Shown here: piece by piece, positions 1 through 10,082 of the stretch
How positions within the stretch are numbered: the stretch's first letter is position 1
Layout: each line of letters starts with the position of its first letter
DNA from: Neelides folsomi
Lineage: Eukaryota > Arthropoda > Collembola > Neelipleona > Neelidae
Direction: 5' to 3'
DNA: 64,000 nucleotides
Assembly: GCA_034687125.1 (NCBI GenBank)
Contig: JAQGBZ010000071.1
Span: 1 to 64,000 of the forward strand
Notes under the pieces: generated by a model
The model's database searches: none
Told to the model about the DNA's origin: nothing
Seen by the model: only the letters and a program-made list of their open reading frames with translations
Program-made: the position numbers and the translations under genes

Positions 1-79
1 AACCATACAATATAAGAAAACCATACAAATATAAGAAAAACCATACAATATAAGAAAACCATACAAATATAAGAAAAGT
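1..79. repeat. Tandem repeat at the left edge
   Basis: Four head-to-tail copies of a 19-20 base unit of the form ACCATACAAATATAAGAAAA. Units alternate between a shorter form (ACAATATAAG) and a longer form (ACAAATATAAG), so the real period is a dimer of about 39 bases seen twice. The array probably continues to the left of the window. Confidence 0.9.
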
Positions 80-250
80 GTATAGTGTAGGTATTATAGT
101 ATAGGTAATATTCAAGAGGTCAAAAGGGTATTTCATTAATTATTAATTATTTTAATTAAAAAAATATAATTACTTATTATAATTATTTAAACTTACTTTT
201 GTACCGGCTAACTCCATATTATTGTCAAATGGGTTTTTTTATTTTATTTT

Positions 251-527
251 TCACTGCCAGATCAAAAGCAAGGGACCGTAGACTTTTCTTGAAAGGCCGC
301 AAAATTTCTCGCACATAATTTTAACAGGATCAGCTAAAATCTTCTCCTGAGTGATATTAAACACTGGACGACCTTTATATGCCCAAAGAGGCATATTCAT
401 TTCTCAATCTCCTTTGTCATTTTAACGAGACATTATATAATTTAGCGGCTTGTCTCTGTGATACTCCTGTTACAACAGCGTCAATCGCATTTTTATATTG
501 TTCAATTTTAATGTTACGTTCTTCCAT
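251..527 (-). pseudogene. Decayed pipsqueak-HTH (pogo-like) transposase fragment
   Basis: Reading the minus strand from the ATG at 527 gives a 36-residue piece with the HTH_psq signature (IDAVVTGVSQRQAAKLYNVS), stopping at 417-419. After a frame change a second open stretch, ending at 251-253, reads like the next part of the same family (GRPVFNITQEKI, then MCEKFCGLSRKVYGP). That order, with psq helix-turn-helix first and the PVF..EQE segment next, is typical of pogo/jerky-type transposases and related domesticated proteins. The frame break, the internal stops and the absence of any DDE domain nearby mark it as a relic. The family call is from memory of the motif. Confidence 0.7.
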
Positions 528-1110
528 GGATGTCATTTAACTTACACTGTTACATATTTATATGCGAAATTTTATATAAAACTGAACGTGAAATAAAAAC
601 TTTGTTAATGCAAGAAATGGAATAGATTTATAAAAGGGAGAAATGTAATAAACCTTCAACATATGAAAAGCTTAATACTCCGAGTTATGTTTATAATGTT
701 GTGAAAGGAATATTTGAAGTGAATTATTATTTTTATCGCTCGCTCGACTACTAATCCCTTTTAAAATTAAACTTGGTGAAAATAATGAGTAACAAGGAAT
801 AGTGAGGGAGGTTGGAAACGAGGTATAGTGAGGCGTTGAAGGAGAGGAGAATAAAGGAAAAAAACGATGTAGAGACACCACTAAACGGTATAGGTGAGGC
901 GTTGACTGAGGTGAGGCGAAGAAGGCCATTCAGTGCTACGTAATTCATGAATAATTAGGATGTAGGATATATATGAATTATAAAGAATTTTAAAATAAAT
1001 CAGGGATCACTTAAGAGGTCATATTCATGTACATTTCATACTAAAAGTAAGAGTATGCGTGATATGAGATAACTAAACATATACCATCCATAATTAAGTC
1101 TTAATTCTAT
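528..1110. other. Intergenic, nothing convincing
   Basis: AT-rich DNA between the transposase relic and the protease-like gene. Minus-strand open stretches near 670-950 have no recognisable motif and are low in complexity. It is the only place left for a missing C-terminus of the protease gene, and I found no Asp-Cys-Gly-like coding there. Confidence 0.6.
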
Positions 1111-2366
1111 TTAAATAATAATCACCACTAGCATAGCGAAGCGCTCAGTTTCGTATCTTTTTGCTAATTTGCCCTTTTCTTTAATTTCGCTGTTTCGTGG
1201 GTCGTACTGAATGAGCTCCTTGCGAGTAATATCGCACATGACAAAGGTCCAATGATAATCGAAATTCACTGGAACGAAGACAATGTCTTTCTTGAAAATA
1301 TCATTTTGAATCTATTCAAGAGAAAAAAATCCATTAACTGTAATATACCCAGCAAGTATTGATAGATGTGAATAAGATTATACTATAAATCGCCAACTAA
1401 AGTTGCTTAATCTATACAATGTTTACTAATGAAACTAGGTAATGATTAAACATTAAGTCACACTTGTAACTAAAAACTTACGTCAGGATCAATCAATGCT
1501 CTTGCACTAATCAACCCATAAGCATGAAAGGTCATATAAACATGCGGATTGAAACAAAAAATGGAAGGCAAACCATTTCTCTCGTCATTTCTCTTCACAA
1601 TGAGATCCGTGTATTTTTGAAAGTGCTTTAAATGAAATGTGGCATTGATTAAGGAGTTCTGATAAAATATTTTATGAATTTATTAATGAATTTACAGTGT
1701 CTTCGAGCCATTCGTTGTTCAGCAGGATTCGCAATTCTTTGAAAGTAATGTTTGGTAAAGCTTGGTCATTTTGGAACTAACAATGAAAACAATTACGAAT
1801 ACGACTAGGAAAACTAGGAATTCATAAATACGATGAATACGTTTGTGATACGATCGTATTTCAATTTTAAGTAGGTATAAAATATAATCTGGATTAATTA
1901 TTAGATAATTTAGAAATCATGCTACCCAGCAACGAAAAGGTATGCGCCATCCCTCAGCTCAACATGAACCAAGGAGCGCGCATACCTTTTTGTTGTAGGG
2001 TAGTATATACGAGTTCAATAAAGTCGATCCATCCTTCTGTAGTGATATATGGGCCATTTATAGGCTGAACAAATGCATTCTTATCTATGTAAAAATCCAT
2101 TCAAGATTCAATCAAAGGATATCTCATTAGGATCTAATATTGTTTATTTTAGCATATATAAAATTTGAGAATGATTTCTAACTCTTCTTAGACATCGGCT
2201 GGATATTCCCGCTCCCTTTAATGTTTGTGTTTGAAGAATCATTGTGATTACCAAGGTCCAGATTATCATCGATATAGATATTCTCTATATCAATGTTTTG
2301 TCCATTTGCATTGTCATATGCAAAATCTTCATCAAGCCAAGTGGTTTCTGATTTAGGCTTGAACAT
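1111..2366 (-). CDS. Ulp1/SENP-like (C48) cysteine protease domain gene, catalytic Cys block not found
   Basis: Five minus-strand exons join in frame: 2183-2366, 2011-2084, 1696-1776, 1482-1658 and 1111-1311 (238 codons if the ATG at 2366 is used). The frame is also open upstream to a possible acceptor near 2437, so a 5' exon may be missing. Residues from exon 3 onward look like a Ulp1 fold: LRILLNNEWLEDT is the entry helix of the domain, FVPVNFDYHWTFVMCD carries the catalytic His, and IQYDPRN the catalytic Asp. The protein ends 32 residues later without the Gln and Cys segment that SUMO proteases need. The N-terminus is acidic and Asn-rich. The intron between exons 3 and 4 would be only 37 bases, which is very short and could mean decay instead of splicing. 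Substrates cannot be inferred. It may be a pseudogene, a transposon-derived Ulp1 gene, or a gene with an unseen last exon. Confidence 0.55.
1922..2003. ncRNA. Strong hairpin, pre-miRNA-like, in an intron
   Basis: The 31-base arms 1922-1952 and 1973-2003 pair with one mismatch at pair 7, two GU pairs (if transcribed from the plus strand) and a two-base internal mismatch, around a 20-base loop. Size and near-perfect pairing are those of an animal pre-miRNA. It lies inside the intron 1777-2010 of the protease-like gene, starting 7 bases after the 5' splice site on the minus strand. A short terminal-inverted-repeat element is the alternative reading. Confidence 0.45.
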
Positions 2367-2436
2367 CCGAATTCCTGATGTTTGAACTTCAGGGGACCTT
2401 ATGATAACCGACGTAAAATTTTTGGAAATCTCCTAA

Positions 2437-2963
2437 CACGAAAAAGCCATTGTTAGTAAATTATTGAGAATTGCTTTTTCGCCCATTTCTAAGACTAACA
2501 AATCAAAGATTTTAAATACGAAGATACTCGTATAATAAAAATATGCAATGATCTTTCTGATGAATTAAAAACTATGATATCTACCATTGTCAATTATTGA
2601 GAGTGAGTGAGAGTCATTTGAGTTTTTAACAGAATTTTATTAATAAAGTGAGTTGGTTTCGATAAGACAACATTTTATATCCAGAATCACATAATTAATA
2701 GTTATTGTAAATAATTAAATTATTTTTTATTGAAATTGTGACCTTTATATAGCAGGAACAAACAACTATAATACATTATCATAAATTAAAAATAAAAATG
2801 GCATATGATATGCACTTTTATGATATTGCAAACTGTAAATTTGATTGTTTTCACTTCAATAGCCTTTAGCTTTAGATAAGTTTTGTGGGGTAAGATTTGT
2901 AAGTATTTTTACACACAAATGTGGATATCATAAGGTACAAATTAATGTTTTGATTTTTGAACT
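2437..2963. other. Intergenic, AT-rich
   Basis: About 500 bases between the protease-like gene and the secreted-peptide gene. I see no coding signature. It must hold the promoter (or a 5' exon) of the protease-like gene and the 3' UTR of the peptide gene. Confidence 0.6.
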
Positions 2964-3352
2964 TCAGAGGCGAATTGCCATAAACGGTAAAACTAGAAGG
3001 CACATTGAAGGAACCATCATTTCTCCCGAATTGTAATAATTTCTTCTCGGGTAGTAATTATTATTTCTTCTGTAGTATCTCCGATCTTCTTCCGAAGACG
3101 ATGAATCTCTGTAGTTAAGAATAAAAATTAAATGAATCGCTTGTCAATATGCCATTTAACTTAACCTGATGTAATGTCTAATTAATCATACCTGTAGTAT
3201 CTCTCATCACTGTCCCTTTTGTGTCCTTTAAAGTGTTTTTTCCCACCAGCAAGCTTTATGACATCTTTCACACCTCCAGGTTCAGGAAACGCATTGGTTC
3301 CCCCAAAGAGCAATATCAAAGAGCAGAGGATAATTAAAATTTTAAGATCCAT
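2964..3352 (-). CDS. Small secreted basic/Tyr-rich peptide precursor
   Basis: Two minus-strand exons, 3192-3352 and 2964-3108, join across a GT..AG intron to give 101 residues. The first 21 residues are a clear signal peptide (MDLKILIILCSLILLFGGTNA). The mature part has a Lys/Gly-rich stretch, then two related blocks: ERYYRR before the splice junction and DRRYYRR after it, each preceded by a Ser/Asp/Glu run, followed by NNNYYPRRNYY. Several Lys-Arg and Arg-Arg pairs could be convertase sites, so a neuropeptide-like or matrix/antimicrobial precursor is possible. The C-terminus ends in a short hydrophobic tail (MCLLVLPFMAIRL), which could be a GPI signal or an artefact of an unrecognised further splice. 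I do not recognise the family. The in-frame repeat across the junction supports this acceptor over the alternative two bases downstream. Confidence 0.6.
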
Positions 3353-4798
3353 TTTAACTGGTATTGAGAGATGTTGTTGTTTGATGAACTCAATTACTGA
3401 ATGTGAGTTTAGATCTATGTTTAAATAAAAAGCACAAAATACCTATTAAAGATCAATATTATACACGTAAAGGTATTTACATAACTTTGTTAGTAAATTG
3501 CTATTTAAAAATTATACTATAAGTATGTTCTACTACTTCTACGTAAACCTAACTAAAGAATGGCGTACCATTAAGTTATCATCGAAGAATTTCCAATGGC
3601 ACACTATTAGGGTTAGTAGTCGACAAAAATAGTCGTGATTCGCAAATTCCTATATTAAGCTGAGAGAGTCTATAGCGAGTTTTTTAATGTTGAGTTAAGT
3701 TCAGTCAATATTCGCAAAAAATCGCATATTCACATACGTTCCAGAAAAAGACATGGTACTAATAGAATAGTATAACTAACTACACACATACTTTAGGTGC
3801 GCATTGAGCTAGTTGGAAAGTATTTATTTCGAGATGGAACTTCCTTGCAAAATTTCTCAAATCAATTGAAGGAACTTTTAATAACAATTTAATATAATTA
3901 CAATAAACAGTAAAATATTTTCCAAATACAATTATATTTACAAATGTAAGCTTATCTAAATAATTGTAAAACTTTGCTTAATACACCGAAAGTACATTAT
4001 TAATGTAATGAGAAACTGATAATTTACTTACACTGATCGGCTCGCAGAATGATATTAGCAAAATGATCCAAGAAATTCATAAGATCTTCAATTGAGTTTG
4101 GATGCTACTAAAGCATAGGAGTGGTACGAAAATCTGCAACATTGCTAACGCCCACTTGCCAAAAAATACAAGTTTCGATACCAAATATGTATTAAAGCAC
4201 CTTCGTCAACATGTACGTAAAAGACACCAACATGGTCAGGACCTGAGGTTAAAAATGAGAGGTCGAACTAACAGCTCTTTGTTGTACGCGATCTCTATAT
4301 TGATGATGATTTCAAGGTTCAGAGTTAGACAATAGAAACACTGAAAGTAAAAATGTTAATTAGGTAATGTTGTTTGTTTTTAACTGATTGCACTTACAAA
4401 TTATGTCCATTTCATTACACACGTACACTTTCATAAATATTTTTACAATAATTTACATTACATATATACAACGATGTATAAATATGTATAAATATTATTA
4501 AACAAAATTAATCACTTATCAAATAAGGATTGATAAATAAAAATAACCAACATAAAGGTGGTTACAATATTGTTTATGTGAATTGCATTAGTATCATATT
4601 GTATATTAGAGGGCCATTAAAAGAAGCAATGATGGTGAAAGAGGGATGGTAAAAGGGGAAGTCCGATCCTCTGGGTTTTGTAAATTAAAGCCTTTTACCT
4701 GGCACGGAGGGAGAGGGAGGACCGCTTAGGGAAAGTAATGAGTCGGAGCTCACCTTGTCATCTCTCATCACTCGCCCACCGTCTGCCACCCCTTGAAC
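3353..4798. other. Intergenic; possible decayed coding near 4020-4340
   Basis: Mostly AT-rich with nothing recognisable. Around 4020-4340 the minus strand shows protein-like but interrupted stretches, for example SIEDLMNFLDHFANIILRAD followed by a good GT donor (near 4030), with stops further upstream. I could not assign it to a family and treat it as a possible relic. Confidence 0.4.
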
Positions 4799-7700
4799 AT
4801 GGAGAAAGGAAAGCGGAAAGTGTCGGAGCCACGGGAATTCTTTGCCCGGCTCTATGAAGAAGAGGAAAAAGACAAGAAAGAGGTCGAAGGGCAGAGCGAG
4901 GTCATTTCTGGTCAAGCGGGTCCTTTGTTCGGACAGCCTTTCTGGCCGGCTCCTTTCCTCAATTGGAACTTCTTTCATCAGCTATCGTCGCAAACTCCGC
5001 AATTGCCCATTACCCCAGCACTCAATGGGTTTCGTAAGTGGAATTTTATATGCTGGTAGTTCAGTTCCTAAACAGCATAAAATACAAATTGAAAAAAATA
5101 GCTATAATGGAAGATTTCCTATTTTTATAAAATTTTATTATTATATTATAATAAAAATTACAATACAAGATACATAGTAAAGGCCTTCAAAAACTAGTAC
5201 GAGATCTCGTATTTATTTAGGTATGTGTGTGTAGGTATGTATCTTGTAAATTAGGTATCCAAAAACATGAGTATTGAAGATCTTTTTTACATTTTATTGC
5301 CTCATGTGTTTCAACTAATAGAGGAATTAACGAATTACATTTTTAGTAATGAGATCTCTAAGTACGCGCCAACGAATTGAATTGAGAAATGAAAATTGTG
5401 ATCGAAATTAAAAGTTATTATCTAATTTGTCCCTGTTGTTGGGTCGGTCGATTTAATTAGGGCATATCATGCGAGGATCATTTTGGGTGAAATAATACCT
5501 AATTACCGCACCGCACCTCAACGGCGAACTTTTTTATAGGGCATTAAGCAGATAATGTCTCATCAGCCTCACACTCGAGTTAACTGAAGTGATGTAACAA
5601 GTATTGGGTGAGCGGAAGAGGAGGCGTCTGCTAATTACTCCCTAATTAATTCCTGCATAGGCCCCGGATCATAACTACACATTAGCCCTAATGGCCCTTG
5701 ACTCCAATTGTAAAATTATTTATTGGGGAAGCTGACAGGCGACACGTGGGGAAGGGCCTGGGAGCAGCCCCAGTTGTTCCAAGCCCCGGGAAAGGATTAT
5801 AATTGAGTCGAGCTTTGCGAGTGGGCGAATTAAGGTGTAAAATTTTTCCATTATCTTCTGAGACTCTCTTAACGAGTATTTAGTCACGACATGAACACAC
5901 CGGCGGTTGTTCGGAAATATCATTTACCAATCATCTATTAGTCTACTTATTAAGGTGCTCTCGAACGGACACGCAACCCCAAACACAATCCAAATCCCCA
6001 ATCCCTCTCCACAAACAACGAGGAATTACAAATATTATTTCCCCTCTTCATCCTCAATGGGATTTTTCCTCCAAAGGAGTGAAGAGGGAATTTATTGCTC
6101 TTCGATGGGAAAGGGTCGGAAGTTATGAGGGATGGAAGCTCTAATAGTTATTTTGTAAGGATGATAATCGTACCAAGGGAGCCGCTGAGCCAAGGTGCTT
6201 GTGAACAAATGGAAGGGCGGAGGGTACTTAAGGCCCTGGAATGAATTGATCAATCGTAAATGAGTAAATAATGGTGAGGGTGGCTGGCTAATTTCCTCGG
6301 CTGCACGAACCAACACACATGTTCTCCTTTCTCCGATTTACCCACTAATGCTTCCACAATGCTAATGAAATTATCCTTCCGTGTGCTCTCTTAAACAATT
6401 TACCTGCCCGCTCCGCTCCCACTTCCTCCAATAATTCAAAACATTATTTATTGCTTACTCGTTTTTATAAAGATGCTCCAACCTCTTTACTCGCCTTTTT
6501 CAGGACCTAATTATCTCTCATATAGATCAGATACTCAGGGTATAGATCATATCAACATTAATATGATATTGATCATCATGCTATATTTACTATATTGATC
6601 AATACTTTTGTTTTTAATTTCCAATATCCTTTCATAATGCTTCATTTTACGAATGCATAATAAGGTAGTAGTAGAGTTAATTAATTTCATTAAAACCTTT
6701 ATAAGTTGATAATTGGACAAATTATGAATTTATGAACAAAAAAGTTCTCGATACTTATTGTGTACTTTTTAACATGCAAAAAATAATTAGTGGACAATGA
6801 ATTAAAATTAAACGAATAATCTACTCATGTTCAGAGATATGATAAGAGAAAAATTAGAAACCAATAGAATGCATTGAGTCAACAAACTTCTAAACATGTT
6901 TGCATGAACAATGACACGCGAATCGTGCAATCTTAATAGAAATAGGGTGTGCTAATTTATATTAAATTAAATTTTCATTTGATGTTTTATAATGATACTT
7001 ATGTGTTTAGTCTGTTTAGGTGTATATTATTACTTATATCCCAATTACCAATAACGGATAACCACATGGTTCGTTTTAATTAAAACCCAGATGCTTTTCT
7101 TTAAAAAGCTTGGAATGGAAAAAAAAACCAACCAATAAAGATGAAATTGATGTTGAATTTTAGTTGCACGGAGAAGGCGAAGAGACGGAAGAATACGACG
7201 CCAAAGAACAACTTTTAGTAATGATCAAACTCTATCGCTTGAAGTGGAATACCAAAAGGCGGAATATATCTCTAGGTCAAAAAGATGCGAACTTGCACAA
7301 CGATTGTCTCTTTCAGAAACTCAGGTTAATTTCCATAACCGTTTCACCTGTAGTTGTAGTTTTTAGCTTATTTAGCCAAAATTCTTATATTTTTAATTGT
7401 GTTAAGCATATTTATTGTAGATCAAAATATGGTTCCAGAATCGAAGAGCAAAAGACAAAAGATTGGAGAAAGCTCATGTTGATCAGCAAGTTAGGTAAAG
7501 AAGCTTCATTTTAAATAAACTATTGAAGTTTAATGAAAAGTATCATATTCTAATATTAAACTATTGATCGGTCTTAAATCGTATATCATTGTATTAACAT
7601 GTTTCAAAAAATGTGCATGGGTGATTTTCACCTGAATGGGTTTAGTGGAAATGATTGGAAAATTGTGAAAGAAGGGAGCGATGAGTTGTCGTGAGACCGA

Positions 7701-8025
7701 TGAATAATTTCCTCATCATTGATGTGCTGAATGGGATGAGAGGGGAGATATTGTTATAATTAATTGGGAAGAGAGGGCTTGGAGATTTCCATCTGTCTCC
7801 ACTTCCGCTTCTTTGTGATTTGTGAATCTCATCTGAGAAGGGCGTAATTGATGGTTTTCCAGGTGTCTCGCGACCAGTTTGAGCCTTGCGAACGGAGTGT
7901 CAGACCGACCTGCAGCACCCTTTTTCTCATATCTCCCAATCCGATCGCTCTTCTCAAAAGACCACGAGGATCTCGATGATCAATTGACATCTTCTCCTAC
8001 ACCTCCAAATGTTTTCTTATCTTAA
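4799..8025 (+). CDS. ro: rough-class homeobox transcription factor
   Basis: Four exons: 4799-5033, 7164-7324, 7421-7494 and 7863-8025, all with GT..AG borders and matching phase, giving 210 residues. The homeodomain spans about residues 89-148. It starts after an Arg-rich tract with RRQRTTFS, contains [12 protein letters not shown], and ends with [17 protein letters not shown]. Gln50 and Asn51 of the recognition helix are present. The extension after the domain (EKAHVDQ) and the whole profile resemble Drosophila Rough, a nuclear activator/repressor of photoreceptor fate. An N-terminal REFFARLYE motif is also like that family. The start ATG at 4799 has an in-frame stop 60 bases upstream. One intron splits the homeodomain just before helix 3, a common homeobox position. 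The protein is much shorter than fly Rough. A poly(A) signal AATAAA lies at 8109. Expression and eye function are inference. Confidence 0.9.
5454..5648. promoter_or_regulatory. TAATTA cluster in intron 1 of the homeobox gene
   Basis: Four palindromic TAATTA cores, the classic Antp/Q50-type homeodomain site, lie at 5454-5459, 5500-5505, 5632-5637 and 5643-5648. They sit in a stretch that is less AT-rich than the surrounding intron. This fits an autoregulatory or cross-regulatory enhancer, but is inferred from sites alone. Confidence 0.35.
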
Positions 8026-9481
8026 ACACAAAACCCATCCCATTACCATTGTCATGTTTAATAATTTTAATAGTATTATTAATATTATTTATACTTAATT
8101 AATTTATAAATAAACGGTCTCAACTCTCAACGTATCAATTTTCATGTAAATGTTGTACACTTTTAGGTATGTAGACTAATGCAAGATATATTTCTGATTT
8201 AAAATTATGTATTTATTTTTACTTATATGATTTTGACTGATTTCTCAAATGATTTTATAAAACTATAAACTGTAAGATATGCATTACATGATTACATAGT
8301 TAAATAGTAGTTACTGATAGTACCAATATTACAAAATACATATTACTGAAAACTCTTCAACGAAGAGATAACAAAGAATAAAATGTAGAGTATACTAAAG
8401 TTAAACATACAACATTTCATTGCTTTATTTACTTTCTTGTACATAATGTTGATAAACAATAAGTCAATAAATGAATTTGTACTAAAATGTATTTTTTTAA
8501 ATATATGGAAATTGAAAATATTGAATATTTAGAAACGTGTGAATATATTTGTATGAAAACATCAGTAGAGATTTCCAATTGGGATTTTGGTGAATGAGGA
8601 AGCGAAGGAAGAGATTGTGCATAATGAGGGGTGTGAAATTAAGAATAAAAGCATCATTTAAAGATATTGTATACACACATTGTATACCCAGGAGGATATA
8701 AGTGGTGGGAACAATTTCAGGTGTGATGGTTTGATTTGAGCAAAGAGAAATCCTATTTGGCTCCCTTTGGGTTTCGGAACTGAGGTGGAAGCTTGAAACT
8801 GTTATCATCTACTCCTACAAAAATCCAAAATAACTCCCATGTAGTCGACTAACTCTCCCCCTCATTATTTTTCACGGAGATCTCAATGGAATCACACATG
8901 TTCTCTTACGCACAATTGGGTCTAATAAAGCTCTCTTCACAAGGATTTACAATTTATTCTTGAATAATTTCACTTCCTTATCCCATATATGAATGAAATC
9001 AATAATAAAACACTCGGGTTTTACAATAAAAATGGGATGCTCTGCGATATTTGAGTTATAAAACATCTGAAGTAATATTGACAAATTTATATAGTGTTTA
9101 TAAATATTCATCCTTTGCTTAAAACTAATATCAATCTAAAAGTCTTTGAATTGTAACAATAAATTAATACATATAATTAATACTCCAGCATCATTCACAA
9201 TCATTTCACAGTGCAGTGTTGGGGAGTTGGAATTGGGAACGTTGGCAAACGTTATATGGGAGTGATATGTGCCACGGTTTGCTATGGGCAAGGCAAGAAA
9301 TTTTAGGAAATTATCAAATAATTGTTGCGATTATATAACCGCGCAAATTTAAAAACGACAAGCTCATTCAAAATTTACAAAATTAAAATCTCTTTTCTTT
9401 TTCGTCGGTGATTTTAATAAGCTTGAAATCGTTAATAAATTATAACTTTTCTACTACGACTTTCCTCGTAAAGACTTTAAG
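8026..9481. other. Intergenic between ro and SEM1
   Basis: Holds the ro 3' UTR with AATAAA at 8109 and, at its right end, the SEM1 promoter and leader. A 103-codon minus-strand open frame at 8497-8808 has no motif and I do not call it a gene. Confidence 0.6.
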
Positions 9482-10082
9482 ATGTCGGAGACGAAGTCAA
9501 AAGCCGATTTGGGTCTTCTTGAAGAGGATGACGAATTTGAGGAGTTTCCAGCAGAAAGTTAGTAAACCACCAAAATAATACAAATTTTTTGATTTTTTGA
9601 TTTCTCTTTGAAAACTTGCAATTCTTACAATTACTTAAAGTTTACGAAACTACGATGAAAATGAATAACAAAGCAAATACATTAAACTTATCAATGTTAA
9701 CGTAATTGCTATAAATGAATAAATTTAGGCTGGACTGGAACTGAACCCGAGGAAGACGATATCAAAGTCTGGGAGGACAACTGGGATGATGACAATATCG
9801 AAGATGATTTTAGCATTCAGTTGAAGTAAGTCGTTTCCTTTTTGAGTACATTACTTATGATCTTTTGAACATTAATGGCCTAAAAGGTTTGAATTCGGGC
9901 TATCTAACTCTCCCCCATGATGTTTATTTATTTTTAATTTATAAAAATGCTTTTATATTGATAGAAGTTCTAATAAAATTTAAAGTAATCACATAAACAA
10001 AGTAATTAATTTTGCCGTTTTATCCAGAGCTGAATTGGAGAAGAAAGGTTTAACTCAACAACAACAGCAGCCACAGAAGTAA
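9482..10082 (+). CDS. SEM1: SEM1/DSS1, 26S proteasome lid and BRCA2-binding subunit
   Basis: Three exons, 9482-9557, 9729-9825 and 10028-10082, give 75 residues. The two conserved acidic blocks of the family are intact: [17 protein letters not shown] near the N-terminus and [16 protein letters not shown] in the middle, followed by QLKAELEK. SEM1 is an intrinsically disordered acidic protein. It helps assemble the proteasome lid and also works in BRCA2 (DNA repair) and TREX-2 (mRNA export) complexes. Length matches the family (about 70). The usual short tail is replaced by a Gln-rich run ([11 protein letters not shown]), a harmless-looking lineage difference. AATAAA at 10167 is the likely poly(A) signal. 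Confidence 0.97.

Noticed and set aside
4020-4340. Protein-like minus-strand fragments
   Set aside because: Several short coding-looking pieces in different frames with stops. I could not link them to a family or a splice model.
4842-5177. 111-codon plus-strand open frame
   Set aside because: Out-of-frame shadow of homeobox exon 1 running into intron 1.
7164-7514. 116-codon plus-strand open frame
   Set aside because: It is the wrong frame across homeobox exons 2-3 and their intron. The true frame encodes the homeodomain.
8497-8808. 103-codon minus-strand open frame
   Set aside because: No motif, no splice partners and biased composition; probably chance.
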